Source of the DNA: Streptomyces phaeofaciens
Lineage (GTDB): Bacteria; Actinomycetota; Actinomycetes; Streptomycetales; Streptomycetaceae
DNA: 64,000 bases
Assembly: GCF_014648915.1 (NCBI RefSeq)
Contig: NZ_BMSA01000013.1
Coordinates: 124,001 to 188,000, forward strand
Direction of reading: 5' to 3'
Part shown: positions 55,132 through 64,000 of the stretch, one piece after another
How positions within the stretch are numbered: position 1 is the stretch's first letter
Layout of the letters: every line of letters starts with the position of its first letter
The notes under the pieces: generated by a model
Told to the model about the DNA's origin: nothing
Seen by the model: only the letters and a program-made list of their open reading frames with translations
Databases searched by the model: none
Translations under genes and position numbers: made by a program

Positions 55132-55959
55132 CTAGTGGTGCGTGTAGGGCGCAGGCGACTCGATTACCGGTTCGGTCGAGAAGACCGGGACCGCCAGGGT
55201 CTCCGGGGCCTCCCGCTCGTCGTCCCCGAGCATCATGTCGGGGTCGAACATGACGATGACGCCGGCGATCAGCAGCACCGACAGCGGGCCGACGAGCATG
55301 ACCAGGAGGAACGACAGCAGGCTCGCCGAGGACTGCGCGACCTCGGTCTGGCTGGTGAGGTGGACCGAGACGGCGGCCATGCCGGTGTAGTGCATGCCGG
55401 TCACGGCGATGCCCATCACGAGGCTGGCGCCCAGGCTGGACCAGAGCCCGTGGATGGAGACGGCCGCCCACAGGGCCGCGGTGGCGGCGACGACGGCGAT
55501 CACCATGGACGTGACGACGGTCGGCACGGAGTAGTGCAGGGTGCCGTGGGTCTGCATGGCCGCCATGCCGAGGTAGTGCATGGCCGCCACGCCGAGTCCG
55601 GTGACGGTGCCGGCGATGCCGAGGTTCAGCGGCGCGACGCCCCGGTAGCCGACGAGGAAGACGCCGACGGCGACGACGGCGATCGCCACCGCGAGGCTGA
55701 GCAGGGTCATCGCGGGGTCGTAGCTGACCAGCGCGCCCTGGACGCTGAAGCCGATCATGGCGATGAAGTGCATGGCCCAGATGCCGCAGCCGAGGGAGAC
55801 GGCGCCCAGCATCAGCCAGCCGGCCCGGTGGCCGCCCCGGGTCCGGCGCAGGGAACGGGTGGTGCACCGCAGGCCCAGTCCCGCGCCGAGGCAGGCCATC
55901 ACATACGCGGCGATGGGCGTCACGGCTCCGTAGTAGAAGTCGGAGACGGTGGCGTTCAT
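55132..55959 (-). CDS. MHYT-domain membrane sensor without output domain
   Basis: A protein of 275 residues with seven membrane helices and three MHYT motifs: MHFIAM, MHYLGMAAM and MHYTGMAAV, thought to bind metal and sense gases. The C-terminal 40 residues are an acidic tail; there is no GGDEF, EAL or kinase domain. ATG 55959 has AAGGG 6 bases upstream. Its role is unknown. Confidence 0.9.
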   Translation of the reverse strand: MNATVSDFYYGAVTPIAAYVMACLGAGLGLRCTTRSLRRTRGGHRAGWLMLGAVSLGCGIWAMHFIAMIGFSVQGALVSYDPAMTLLSLAVAIAVVAVGVFLVGYRGVAPLNLGIAGTVTGLGVAAMHYLGMAAMQTHGTLHYSVPTVVTSMVIAVVAATAALWAAVSIHGLWSSLGASLVMGIAVTGMHYTGMAAVSVHLTSQTEVAQSSASLLSFLLVMLVGPLSVLLIAGVIVMFDPDMMLGDDEREAPETLAVPVFSTEPVIESPAPYTHH

Positions 55960-56255
55960 GCGGTCCCTTCCCTGGGGCACGGGGCGAGGGGGCCGAGCGG
56001 TCCGGAGTGACCAGATCTAGCCACCCGGCCGAATTGTTTCTAATTCAATCACATGAGCCACACCCTTCCCACACATCCGGACCGTCCCCCCGGATCCACG
56101 GACCCCGGCGGCAAACCCGCTTCAGCATTGTCACTGGCATGCCATACGCTGCCGCTCAGCGGCGTTCGCGCGCCCCGACGCGGGCGCGAGGGGGGATGCC
56201 GCTCCTTCGACTCGCCCGGCGGACACCGGGCTTCCATCTGGGGGTTCACATCACT

Positions 56256-58223
56256 GTGCGCAGGCGCAGCATCTCGACCGCGACCACGCTCGCGGTCGTC
56301 TTCAGCTCCGTGGCCATCGCCGCGGGCTCGGCGGGGGTCGCCGCGGCCGACTCCGCCAAGACCCTTCCGGTGACCTCGGTCGGCGACCTGGTCGTCGACG
56401 GCGCCCACCAGCGGGTCTACGTCTCCGACCCGACCAGCGGCAAGATCGTCGTCACCGACTACGCGGGGACCGTGAAGGCGACGCTCACCGGCCTGTCCGG
56501 CGTGTCCGGCCTCGCGCTGTCCGCCGACTCGGGACAGGTCTACGCGGCCGTGAAGAACGGCAACCGGATCGTCTCCGTGGAGACGGGGACGTACACCGAG
56601 ACCGCGAGCTACCCGGTGGGCGCGGCGCCCGTCGACCTCGAGGTCGTGGACGGCCGGATCTGGTTCGGCTACGGCACCGACTTCGGCTCGCTCGACGTCT
56701 CCGGCGCCGAGCCCGTCGTCCGGCTCCACCAGCGCGGGGACGTCGACTTCTTCGGCGGCACCACCCTGCTGGGCTCCGACCCGTCCGCCCCGGGCGTCCT
56801 GGTGGCGGGCACCGGCGGCGGGCTCGCCGTGTACGACGTCACGGCCGACGGCGCCACGCTGCGGGTCAAGGGCAGCATGGACACGTCCGTGAAGCAGCTG
56901 GACCTCACGCCCGACGGCAGCCGGGTCCTCACCTCGTGGGACGGCACCGGCAACGGCTACGGCCTGCCCGCCTACTCGACCACCGACCTGAACGAGGTGG
57001 CGAGTTACCCGATCGACGCGTACCCGAACGCGGTGCGGATCGCGCCCGACGGCAGCGTCGCGGGCGGCAGCTCCTCCTGGTACGAGCCGGACGTCCACAT
57101 CCACCGGCCGGGCGAGACGACGCCGGTGCGGGAGTACGACTTCCCCAACACCGGCAACAGCAGCGGCTCCGACACCCTGGTGGACGGCGCGCTGGCCTGG
57201 GCGCCGGACAGCAGCCGGGTGTTCGCGGTCTCCGTGAACACGTACGGCACGTACACCCTGCGCACCCTGACCGACCCCACCAAGGAGCTGCCGAAGCTCA
57301 CGGTGGCGGCCCCGGCGAAGGCGGAGCGCGCCAAGAAGCTCACCGTCACCGGCAAGCTGACGTCCAGGACGGCGCTCCCTGCGGGCACCGCCCTCAAGGT
57401 CACCCGGACGGACGTCGAGTCGCCGAGCGGCAGGACGCTGCCCGCCGTCACCACGAAGGCGGACGGCAGCTTCTCCTTCGCGGACACCCCGCCGGCCGGC
57501 GGCAAGGTCACCTACAAGGTGTCCTTCGCGGGCGACGCGACCCACGCGGCCGCCTCGGGCGCCGACGCGGTGGAGGTCTCCCGCAAGGCGACCACGCTCA
57601 CCCTGACGAACAACGGCAAGCTGTACGCGTACGGCAAGGACGTCACGTTCACCGCGCACCTCGGCTCGACGTACAAGAACCGCACGGTCGCGATCTACGC
57701 GGACCCCTTCGGCTCCGACAAGCCGAAGAAGCTGCTCAAGAGCGCCAAGGTGAACTCCCAGGGCAATCTGTCGGCGGTCGTCGACATGACCCGGGACACC
57801 ACGGTCACCGCCGTCTTCGCGGGTGACGCCCGCTCCGCCGCCAAGACCGCGAAGTCGACCGCGTACGCGCTGGCCAAGGTCTCCACCACCGTCTCCAAGC
57901 ACTACAGGACGGGGAAGATCGGCTCCACGACGTACTACTACTTCCGCAAGAACACCGACCCGGTGTTCACCACGACCATGAACTACTACGCGGGCCGCAA
58001 GCAGCGGTTCCAGCTCCAGGTCTACTACCAGGGCTCCTGGTACGACTCCGGGTCCGAGTACTTCGCCCTGGCCACCAACGGCAAGTCGGCCGTGAGCCTG
58101 GAGGCGCCGGGCGAGTCCGGCATCCGCGCCCGGATGCGCTCGTCGTACATCAACGGGTCCTCCGGCGACAGCGTCAACTCCACGACCCACGGCGCCTGGA
58201 AGTACATGGCCTTCACCAACTGA
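56256..58223 (+). CDS. Large secreted protein: beta-propeller plus Ig-like repeats
   Basis: A protein of 655 residues. A signal peptide ends around residue 32 (VAAADSAK). Residues about 38-345 are YVTN/YncE-like propeller repeats (DPTSGKIVVTDYAGT, SADSGQVYAAVKNGNRI). Residues about 350-545 hold two Ig-like modules (KLTVTGKLTSRTALPAGTALKV and KATTLTLTNNGKLYAYGKDVTF). The last 100 residues are Tyr- and Ser-rich. GTG 56256 is taken as start, since it puts the signal peptide at the N-terminus. It is probably a cell-surface or extracellular binding protein. Confidence 0.87.
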   Translation: MRRRSISTATTLAVVFSSVAIAAGSAGVAAADSAKTLPVTSVGDLVVDGAHQRVYVSDPTSGKIVVTDYAGTVKATLTGLSGVSGLALSADSGQVYAAVKNGNRIVSVETGTYTETASYPVGAAPVDLEVVDGRIWFGYGTDFGSLDVSGAEPVVRLHQRGDVDFFGGTTLLGSDPSAPGVLVAGTGGGLAVYDVTADGATLRVKGSMDTSVKQLDLTPDGSRVLTSWDGTGNGYGLPAYSTTDLNEVASYPIDAYPNAVRIAPDGSVAGGSSSWYEPDVHIHRPGETTPVREYDFPNTGNSSGSDTLVDGALAWAPDSSRVFAVSVNTYGTYTLRTLTDPTKELPKLTVAAPAKAERAKKLTVTGKLTSRTALPAGTALKVTRTDVESPSGRTLPAVTTKADGSFSFADTPPAGGKVTYKVSFAGDATHAAASGADAVEVSRKATTLTLTNNGKLYAYGKDVTFTAHLGSTYKNRTVAIYADPFGSDKPKKLLKSAKVNSQGNLSAVVDMTRDTTVTAVFAGDARSAAKTAKSTAYALAKVSTTVSKHYRTGKIGSTTYYYFRKNTDPVFTTTMNYYAGRKQRFQLQVYYQGSWYDSGSEYFALATNGKSAVSLEAPGESGIRARMRSSYINGSSGDSVNSTTHGAWKYMAFTN

Positions 58224-58239
58224 CCCGGCCCACCAACAG

Positions 58240-58278
58240 GACGGCGCGCCCACCCCGCGAAGGGGTGGGCGCGCCGTC
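58240..58278. terminator. Strong bidirectional terminator
   Basis: GACGGCGCGCCCACCCC (58240-58256) and GGGGTGGGCGCGCCGTC (58262-58278) form a perfect 17-base-pair stem with loop GCGAA between two convergent genes. Confidence 0.88.
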
Positions 58279-58291
58279 GGGCGTTGAGACG

Positions 58292-58415
58292 TCAGTGGCG
58301 GTCGCGGCCGTCGTGGCCGTGGCGGCGGTCCGAGTCGTCGTGACCGTGGCGGCGGTCCGAGTCGTCGTGACCGTGACGGCGGTCCGAGTCGCCGTGGCCG
58401 TGACGGCGGTCGTCG
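58292..58415. repeat. 27-base tandem repeats encoding DSDRRHGHD
   Basis: Roughly four copies of a 27-base unit at the 3' end of the lamin-tail gene, encoding nine residues each (DSDRRHGHD or a close variant). The middle copies are nearly identical at DNA level. Confidence 0.8.
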
Positions 58416-58903
58416 CCGTCACGACGGTCCCAGCCGCCGTGGCGGCGGTCGTTGCCCCAGGACTCCTCGTCGACGAGGCGGTCGCGGTCGTTGCGCAGGG
58501 TGGCGGTGTCGGAGCGGTTGTCCCACACCTCACGGCTGCGGTCCTGGTACAGGTCCGTGCTGGTGTCACGGCCCTCACCCGTGTGGATGCGGACGGTGGC
58601 GCGCGGGGCCAGGTAGAAGCGGCGGAAGGTGTAGCTGTCGCCGTCCTCGTCCGAGAGGGTCCACCCGCGGAGGTTGACCGTCTGGCGGGTGGTGTTGGTC
58701 AGCTCGACCCACTCCTTGTTCAGGGAGCGGGCGGAGCGGTCGTACCGGCCCGGGGCGTCGTACTGCACGGCGCTGATCTTCACGATCTGCCGGTGCGGAC
58801 GCGCGTCGGCGGCCGACGCCGGCAGGGCCGCCGCCCCGGTCACGGCTGCGGCGGCGAGGACCGCGGCGGCGAGACGACGGGCGGAAACAGCGGAAACGGA
58901 CAC
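58292..58903 (-). CDS. Secreted lamin-tail-domain protein with His/Asp/Arg repeat tail
   Basis: A protein of 203 residues. A signal peptide ends about residue 32 (ALPASA). A lamin-tail-like domain follows (about 38-140): EWVELTNTTRQTVNLRGWTLSDEDGD, and later SYTFRRFYLAPRATVRIHTGEG. The last 50 residues are a low-complexity tail of DSDRRHGHD repeats. GTG 58903 has AAGGAG 6 bases upstream. It is likely extracellular; the tail could bind metal. Confidence 0.87.
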   Translation of the reverse strand: MSVSAVSARRLAAAVLAAAAVTGAAALPASAADARPHRQIVKISAVQYDAPGRYDRSARSLNKEWVELTNTTRQTVNLRGWTLSDEDGDSYTFRRFYLAPRATVRIHTGEGRDTSTDLYQDRSREVWDNRSDTATLRNDRDRLVDEESWGNDRRHGGWDRRDGDDRRHGHGDSDRRHGHDDSDRRHGHDDSDRRHGHDGRDRH

Positions 58904-59128
58904 AAGATCTCCTTGTTTGTTGCGAGTTGTGACCATTCGGTCGCACAACCCACATTTGCCCATCAGGTCCGCCACACGGGGGCGGTGACGCCGCCCGTTA
59001 CAAATCCTCCATATTCCGGTGACAGTCGGATGTAATGTCCATCCATGACCTGAATGCGCCGAATCACCGTCATGGTCGCCCTCTTCGGGGTGCGCCGGGC
59101 GCGGCCTCACCCGAAAGTGCGTCACAGA

Positions 59129-59177
59129 GAAAAAAGTGCCGGTGAGGGCGCCCCGTCCCCACGGAGCCCTCACCGGC
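59129..59177 (-). terminator. Rho-independent terminator of the MMPL gene
   Basis: Read on the minus strand, a perfect 12-base-pair stem GCCGGTGAGGGC (59138-59149) / GCCCTCACCGGC (59166-59177) is followed by a T6 run (complement of the A run at 59129-59135). A classic intrinsic terminator, 24 bases after the stop codon. Confidence 0.9.
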
Positions 59178-59200
59178 GGTCTTTCAGTCGGTCTCGCGCG

Positions 59201-61411
59201 TCAGGCGCGGACCAGCTCGCGGTCGTCGTCGGCGTCGGACGACGTGCGCAGTCCCTCGCCCTCGACGTCCACGTTGGGCAGGGCGCGGTCCAGCCACTTC
59301 GGCAGCCACCAGGCCCGCTTGCCCAGCAGTGCCAGGACCGCCGGGACGATCGCCATCCGCACCACGAACGCGTCGAAGAAGACGGCGACGGCCAGTCCGA
59401 AGCCGATCATCTTGATCATGGACTCGCTGGAGCCGATGAATCCGGCGAAGACGGCCATCATGATCACCGCCGCGGCCGTGACCACCCGCGCGCCGTGCCG
59501 GAAGCCCGTCACCACGGCCTGCGCCGGCTTCTCGCCGTGGACGTACGCCTCCCGCATCCGGGTCACGAGGAACACCTCGTAGTCCATCGCGAGGCCGAAG
59601 ACCACGCCGACCATGAAGATCGGCATCATCGACATGACGGGGCCGGTCTCCTCGACGCCCAGCAGGCCGGACAGCCAGCCCCACTGGAAGACCGCGACGA
59701 CCGCGCCGAGCGCCGCCATCACGCTCAGCAGGAAGCCGAGGGCCGCCTTCAGCGGGACCAGGATCGAGCGGAAGACCACGATCAGGAGCAGGAAGGCGAG
59801 GCCGACCACCAGGATCAGGTACGGGATCAGCGCGTCGTTGAGCTTCTGCGACACGTCGATGTTCATCGCCGTGGAGCCGGTGACCAGCACCTCGGCGTCC
59901 GTGCCGGCCTTGATCTCGGTGCCCTTGTCGCGGATCGCGTGGACCAGGTCCTCGGTCGAGACGGACGACGGCTTGGAGTCCGGGATCACCGTGATGGTCG
60001 CCGTGTCGCCGGCCTTGTTGGGGGCCGCCGGAGTGACGGTGACGACGTCCTTCAGGCCCTTGATCTCATCGCCGACCTCGGTGAACGCGGCCTGCGGGTC
60101 GTCGCTGCCCTGGGCGTCGACGACGATCATCAGCGGACCGTTGAAGCCGGGGCCGAAACCGTCCGACAGCAGGTCGTACGCCTTGCGCTGGGTGGTGGCC
60201 GTCGGCTGCGAACCGTCGTCCGGGAGACCCAGTTCCAGGGAGGTGGCCGGGATGGCCGCGGCGCCCAGGCCGATCACGCCCAGCAGGAGCACGGCGACCG
60301 GACGGCGTACGACGAAGCTGGCCCAGCGGGTGCCCATGTTGGGGCGGGCGGCCTTCTCGGCGGACTTGGCGCGGCCGCCGCCGAGCAGCTTGCTCTTCTC
60401 GCCCGCCGGGCGCACCCGGCGGCCCGCGTAGCCGAGCAGGGCGGGGATCATGGTCAGGGCGATCAGGACCGCGATGACCACCGTGCCGGCGGCCGCGACG
60501 CCCATCTTCGTCAGCATCGGGATGTTGACGACGGAGAGGCCGACCAGCGCGATGACGACCGTGAGGCCGGCGAAGACGACCGCGGAGCCCGCGGTGCCGA
60601 CCGCGCGGCCCGCCGCGTCCTCGCGGGTGCGGCCCTCGGCGAGCTCTCCGCGGTAGCGGGAGACGATGAACAGGGCGTAGTCGATGCCGACCGCCAGGCC
60701 GATCATGGACGCCAGGGTGGATGTCGTGGAGCCGAGGTCCAGGGCGCTGGCCAGGGCCGCGATGGTCGAGACACCGATACCCACGCCGACGATCGCGGTC
60801 AGCAGGGGCAGACCGGCCGCCAGGAGCGAGCCGAAGGTGATGACCAGGACCACCGCGGCGACCGCGATGCCGATGATCTCCGTGGCGCCGGTCTCCGGCG
60901 TCGTCTGGAGCGCGTCACCGCCGACCTCGACGGTCAGTCCCGCGTCCCGTGCCTCGTCGGCGGCCGTCTCGAGCGCCTCGCGCGAGGAGTCCTCCAGCTC
61001 CATGCCGGAGACCTTGTAGCTCACGGACGCGTACGCGATCGTGCCGTCCTTGCTGACGGCGTTGCCCTCGTAGGGGTCGGCGACGGAGGCGACCTCGGAG
61101 CCGTCCGACAGCTCCTTGACCGTCTTCTCGACGGTGGCCTTGTTGGCGGCGTCCGTCATCTTCTCGCCGTCGGGCGCCTTGAAGACGACGCGGGCGGTGG
61201 CGCCGTCGGCGCTCATGCCCGGGAAGCGCTGTTCGAGGAGGTCGAAGGCCTTCTGCGCCTCCGTACCCGGAATGGAGAAGGACGAGTTGCCGGCGGCGGG
61301 TGCGGAGGCGGCGCCGACGCCCGCGAGCGTCAGCAGCGCCACCCAGATCAGGGCGACGAAGTGCCGTCGCCGGAAGGCGAGCCGGCCGAGTTTGTAGAGG
61401 AACGTGGCCAC
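59201..61411 (-). CDS. MMPL-family RND transporter
   Basis: A protein of 736 residues with twelve membrane helices in two repeats, each repeat having a large outer loop. Proton-relay Asp-Tyr pairs are in AVGIDYALFIVSRYRGEL and GLAMDYEVFLVTRMREAY. MMPL proteins export lipids or drugs. GTG 61411 is chosen because GGGAG lies 9 bases upstream. The TetR gene ends its frame at 61546, 135 bases upstream on the same strand, so the two may be cotranscribed. Confidence 0.93.
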   Translation of the reverse strand: MATFLYKLGRLAFRRRHFVALIWVALLTLAGVGAASAPAAGNSSFSIPGTEAQKAFDLLEQRFPGMSADGATARVVFKAPDGEKMTDAANKATVEKTVKELSDGSEVASVADPYEGNAVSKDGTIAYASVSYKVSGMELEDSSREALETAADEARDAGLTVEVGGDALQTTPETGATEIIGIAVAAVVLVITFGSLLAAGLPLLTAIVGVGIGVSTIAALASALDLGSTTSTLASMIGLAVGIDYALFIVSRYRGELAEGRTREDAAGRAVGTAGSAVVFAGLTVVIALVGLSVVNIPMLTKMGVAAAGTVVIAVLIALTMIPALLGYAGRRVRPAGEKSKLLGGGRAKSAEKAARPNMGTRWASFVVRRPVAVLLLGVIGLGAAAIPATSLELGLPDDGSQPTATTQRKAYDLLSDGFGPGFNGPLMIVVDAQGSDDPQAAFTEVGDEIKGLKDVVTVTPAAPNKAGDTATITVIPDSKPSSVSTEDLVHAIRDKGTEIKAGTDAEVLVTGSTAMNIDVSQKLNDALIPYLILVVGLAFLLLIVVFRSILVPLKAALGFLLSVMAALGAVVAVFQWGWLSGLLGVEETGPVMSMMPIFMVGVVFGLAMDYEVFLVTRMREAYVHGEKPAQAVVTGFRHGARVVTAAAVIMMAVFAGFIGSSESMIKMIGFGLAVAVFFDAFVVRMAIVPAVLALLGKRAWWLPKWLDRALPNVDVEGEGLRTSSDADDDRELVRA

Positions 61412-61545
61412 GGAGGCGTACTCCCGGTCAGGTCGTGTGTGGTTCAGGGCAGGGGTGACCAACCCGGCGGGGAGGCAGGGGTGATCGGCCCGACGACGTG
61501 AGCGGTGACGTCAGGATGGGCGGACCGTGGGGACGGTCGGGTGTC

Positions 61546-62145
61546 TCAGGAGGTGGGCGCGCCGAGGGCGGGGAGGACCACGGCGTCGAGGTACGAACGC
61601 ATGAAGGCCTGCGTGGGCGGCTGGTCGTCGAGCAGGGCCCGGGTGATGAAGCCGCCGACCATCATGTGCAGGACGAACTCCAGCGCGGGACAGTCCGGGC
61701 GGATCTCTCCCCGGTCGACGGCGCGCTGGACCACCTGGTGGAACCCGTTCATCTCGGGCTCCACGAGCTGCGCCCGGAACGCCTGGCGCAGGTCCGGGTT
61801 GTTGTGCATCGCCATGGCGATGCCCCGCATCAGCGCGGAGTTCTGCTCGATGGTGCAGTCGTCCTCGAGCATCACGAGGGCGTGCAGGTCACCGCGGAGG
61901 GAGCCGGTGTCGATCAGGTCGGTGTGGTCCGGCTTGGTGTGTCGCAGAGCCTTCACGACCAGGTCGGCCTTGCCGCCCCACTGGCGGTAGAGCGTGGCCT
62001 TGCTGGATCGGGTGCGGGCGGCGACGGCGTCCATGGTGAGGGCGTCGTAGCCGACCTCGCGCAGCAGGTCGAGCACGGCCTCGTACAGCTCGGCCTCACG
62101 CTCGGGCGTGATGCGACTGCGACGCACCGTTGTGGTCTCAGTCAT
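61546..62145 (-). CDS. TetR-family regulator of the MMPL exporter
   Basis: A protein of 199 residues. Helix-turn-helix at about 15-60: EAELYEAVLDLLREVGYDALTM, then AVAARTRSSKATLYRQWGGKADLV. The C-terminal domain is the TetR_C type seen in AcrR-like regulators. ATG 62145 has GAGGGG directly upstream. It lies between the MMPL gene and a palindromic operator at 62217-62231. Confidence 0.92.
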   Translation of the reverse strand: MTETTTVRRSRITPEREAELYEAVLDLLREVGYDALTMDAVAARTRSSKATLYRQWGGKADLVVKALRHTKPDHTDLIDTGSLRGDLHALVMLEDDCTIEQNSALMRGIAMAMHNNPDLRQAFRAQLVEPEMNGFHQVVQRAVDRGEIRPDCPALEFVLHMMVGGFITRALLDDQPPTQAFMRSYLDAVVLPALGAPTS

Positions 62146-62216
62146 GCCCCTCACCCTTCCCGCTGCGACGGCATCTCGTGTTCGTACACCATGAAGATAC
62201 CCTGAGAGCTAGCGAA

Positions 62217-62231
62217 ACGAAACTGTTTCGT
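62217..62231. promoter_or_regulatory. Operator ACGAAAC-T-GTTTCGT
   Basis: A perfect 7-1-7 palindrome, 72 bases upstream of the TetR start and in the 157-base gap to the divergent peptidase gene. This is the usual form and place of a TetR operator. Confidence 0.75.
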
Positions 62232-62302
62232 ACGTGCGCTGGCTCACGTCTGTGAAGGGCACATAAGTTGCCCGGCCCCATTCGCCGGAAAAGCATGGGG
62301 AG

Positions 62303-64000
62303 GTGAGCTATCTGCGTCTGCCCCATCTCAGCGGTGACCTGTTGTGCTTCGTGGCCGAGGACGACCTCTGGCTGGCCCCCCTCGACGGCCCCGGCCGCGC
62401 CTGGCGGCTCACCGTCGACCGCACCAAGACCGGACACCCGCGCTTCTCGCCCGACGGCAGCCAGGTCGCGTACACGACCTGGCGCAGCCTCGTCCCGGAG
62501 ATCCACCTGGTGCCGGTGGACGGCGGCCCCGGACAACGGCTGACGTACTGGGGCAGCGCCGACACCCAGGTCTGCGGCTGGACACCCCCCGACGCCGAGG
62601 GCCACAGCGACATCCTGGCCGTCGCCTCCCACGGCGAGCCCTTCTCCTACTTCACCTGGTCCTACAAGGTCCCCACCGACGGCTCCCCCGGCCGCAAACT
62701 GCCCTGGGGCCCGGTCTCCGACATCCAGGCCGCCGACCTCGACGGCGAACGCCGGACCCTGCTCCTCACCGGCACTCCCCCGCACGAACCCGCCGCCTGG
62801 AAGCGCTACCGGGGCGGCGCCACGGGCCGGCTCTGGCTGCACGGACAGCGGCTGCTGCCCGACCTCGACGGCCACCTCTCCAGCCCGCTGTTCGCCGGCG
62901 GCCGGATCGCCTTCCTCTCCGACCACGAGGGCGTCGGCAACCTCTACTCCTGCGCCTACGACGGCTCCGACCTGCGCCGGCACACCGACCACGACGCCTT
63001 CTACGCCCGGCACGCCGCCGGCGACGGCACCCGCGTCGTCTACCAGTGCGCCGGTGACCTGTGGATCGTCGACGACCTCGCGGCCGGCTCCGCCCCGCGC
63101 CGGCTCGACGTACGGCTGGGCGGGCCGCGGGCCGGACGGCGGCCGTACCAGATCCCGGCCGCCCAGCACGTCGACGGCATCTCCGTCGACGAGACCGGGC
63201 GGGCGAGCGCCGTGGTCGTGCGCGGCAGCCTGTACTGGCTGACCCACCGGGACGGGCCCGCCCGGACCATCACCGACACACCCGGGGTACGGGTACGGCT
63301 GCCGGAGATGCTCGGCTCGGGCGGACAGGTCGCCTATGTGACGGACACGGAGGGCGAGGACGCCGTCGAGATCGCCTATCTGCCCCGGGCCACCGGCGAC
63401 CGCACCCCCCGGCGGCTGGCCTCCGGAGAACTGGGCCGGGTCCTGGAGATGGTCTCCGACCCCGAGGGCGAACGGCTGGCCATCGCCGCCCACGACGGAC
63501 GGCTGCTGCTCATCGACGCCACCGAGGATTCCAACGGCGAGGTCACCGAGCTGATCTCCTCGGTCAACGGGCCCGTCCGCGACCTGGCGTTCTCGCCGGA
63601 CGGGGCCTGGCTGACCTGGTCGCACCCGGGGATCGGGCGGTCGCTGCGCCAGATCAAGATGGCCCGCACCAAGGACCGGCTGATCGTCGACGTGACCAAC
63701 GGCCGCTTCGAGGACGAGAACCCGGTCTTCACCCGCGACGGCCGCTATCTCGCCTTCCTCTCCTGGCGCGGCTTCGACCCGGTCTACGACGTCCACACCG
63801 GCGACCTGTCCTTCCCGCTCGGCTGCCGCCCCTACCTGGTGCCCCTGTCCTCCGCGACACCCTCCCCCTTCGCACTCACCCCGGAGGGCCGGCCGGCCGC
63901 CGGGGGCCTGGACCCCGCGGAGGACGAGAACGGCGCCGACGGCGCGGTCACCGTGGAGATCGAGGGCCTGGAGAGCCGGGTGACCCCCTTCCCGGTCGGC
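62303..64000 (+). CDS. Tricorn-like S41-family peptidase (partial)
   Basis: The first 566 residues are visible; the gene runs off the right edge. It opens YLRLPHLSGDLLCFVAEDDLWLAPLDG and continues with six- to seven-bladed propeller repeats (HPRFSPDGSQVAYTTW, DLAFSPDGAWLTWSHPG, NPVFTRDGRYLAFLSWRG). This is the N-terminal part of tricorn protease homologues; the PDZ and S41 catalytic domains would lie beyond the window. Tricorn enzymes cut peptides released by the proteasome. GTG 62303 follows directly after GGGGAG. Confidence 0.88.
   Translation, partial: MSYLRLPHLSGDLLCFVAEDDLWLAPLDGPGRAWRLTVDRTKTGHPRFSPDGSQVAYTTWRSLVPEIHLVPVDGGPGQRLTYWGSADTQVCGWTPPDAEGHSDILAVASHGEPFSYFTWSYKVPTDGSPGRKLPWGPVSDIQAADLDGERRTLLLTGTPPHEPAAWKRYRGGATGRLWLHGQRLLPDLDGHLSSPLFAGGRIAFLSDHEGVGNLYSCAYDGSDLRRHTDHDAFYARHAAGDGTRVVYQCAGDLWIVDDLAAGSAPRRLDVRLGGPRAGRRPYQIPAAQHVDGISVDETGRASAVVVRGSLYWLTHRDGPARTITDTPGVRVRLPEMLGSGGQVAYVTDTEGEDAVEIAYLPRATGDRTPRRLASGELGRVLEMVSDPEGERLAIAAHDGRLLLIDATEDSNGEVTELISSVNGPVRDLAFSPDGAWLTWSHPGIGRSLRQIKMARTKDRLIVDVTNGRFEDENPVFTRDGRYLAFLSWRGFDPVYDVHTGDLSFPLGCRPYLVPLSSATPSPFALTPEGRPAAGGLDPAEDENGADGAVTVEIEGLESRVTPFPVG

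Noticed and set aside
58292..58415. CRISPR-like array
   Set aside because: The repeats are tandem without spacers and are in frame with a coding sequence.

Overview
The window looks like a Streptomyces chromosome. GC is very high with a strong third-position bias, GTG starts are common, and several genes follow a -10 box so closely that their transcripts are probably leaderless. Family content agrees: an SsgA-like sporulation protein, an RpfB-type resuscitation factor, a HATPase/XRE/DUF397 cassette, a GalTEK operon with a sodium-solute symporter, and the order glmU-prs-rplY-pth followed later by ppc, ispE-rsmA-rpfB, rsmI, pmt and ssgE. From memory this matches the SCO31xx segment of the S. 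coelicolor core chromosome. No phage, insertion sequence, rRNA or CRISPR was seen. The one RNA gene found is tRNA-Gln(TTG) at 5839-5910.

Layout. 1-4160 holds a polymorphic-toxin-like group: a proline/glycine-rich protein with an immunity-like N-terminal domain (cut by the left edge), a protein that joins a WHH-type HNH nuclease to a SUKH immunity domain, a YwqJ-type deaminase, and a SUKH-3 protein. 4246-5544 is an orphan sensor kinase. 5839-10720 is housekeeping (tRNA-Gln, glmU, prs, rplY, pth, a small membrane protein). 10809-15525 has ppc and a desaturase-TetR pair with a likely operator between them. 15580-19229 carries a CsbD-like protein, a VOC-methyltransferase operon divergent from a MarR gene, an orphan LuxR regulator and a GNAT. 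19428-24912 is galTEK (minus strand) divergent from a sugar-type symporter and a small membrane protein.

24971-28094 holds a small secreted protein, a HATPase/XRE/DUF397 regulatory cassette and a LuxR protein whose receiver lacks the phospho-acceptor. 28342-32290 is a tandem pair of membrane-anchored PQQ-type beta-propellers with long Pro/Gly/Tyr-rich cytoplasmic tails. 32491-40853 runs leftwards: an ABC-F ATPase, then ispE, rsmA, rpfB, tatD, a zinc-ribbon-like protein and rsmI. pmt, a membrane protein, two tandem NTF2-like transpeptidases and ssgE follow; they fit envelope and spore-wall work. 47894-51519 is a CbiMN-CbiQ-CbiO metal transporter whose operon runs directly into ohrR and then ohr.

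51593-58903 holds assorted enzymes and membrane proteins plus a large secreted propeller/Ig-like protein and a secreted lamin-tail protein with a His/Asp repeat tail. 59201-62145 is an MMPL exporter with its TetR gene and a palindromic operator. The window ends inside a tricorn-like S41 peptidase. The strongest leads for new biology are the SUKH/WHH/YwqJ locus, the Fur-like operator in front of the metal transporter that is joined to ohrR, and two genes (rsmI and pmt) whose stop codons lie inside tandem repeats.
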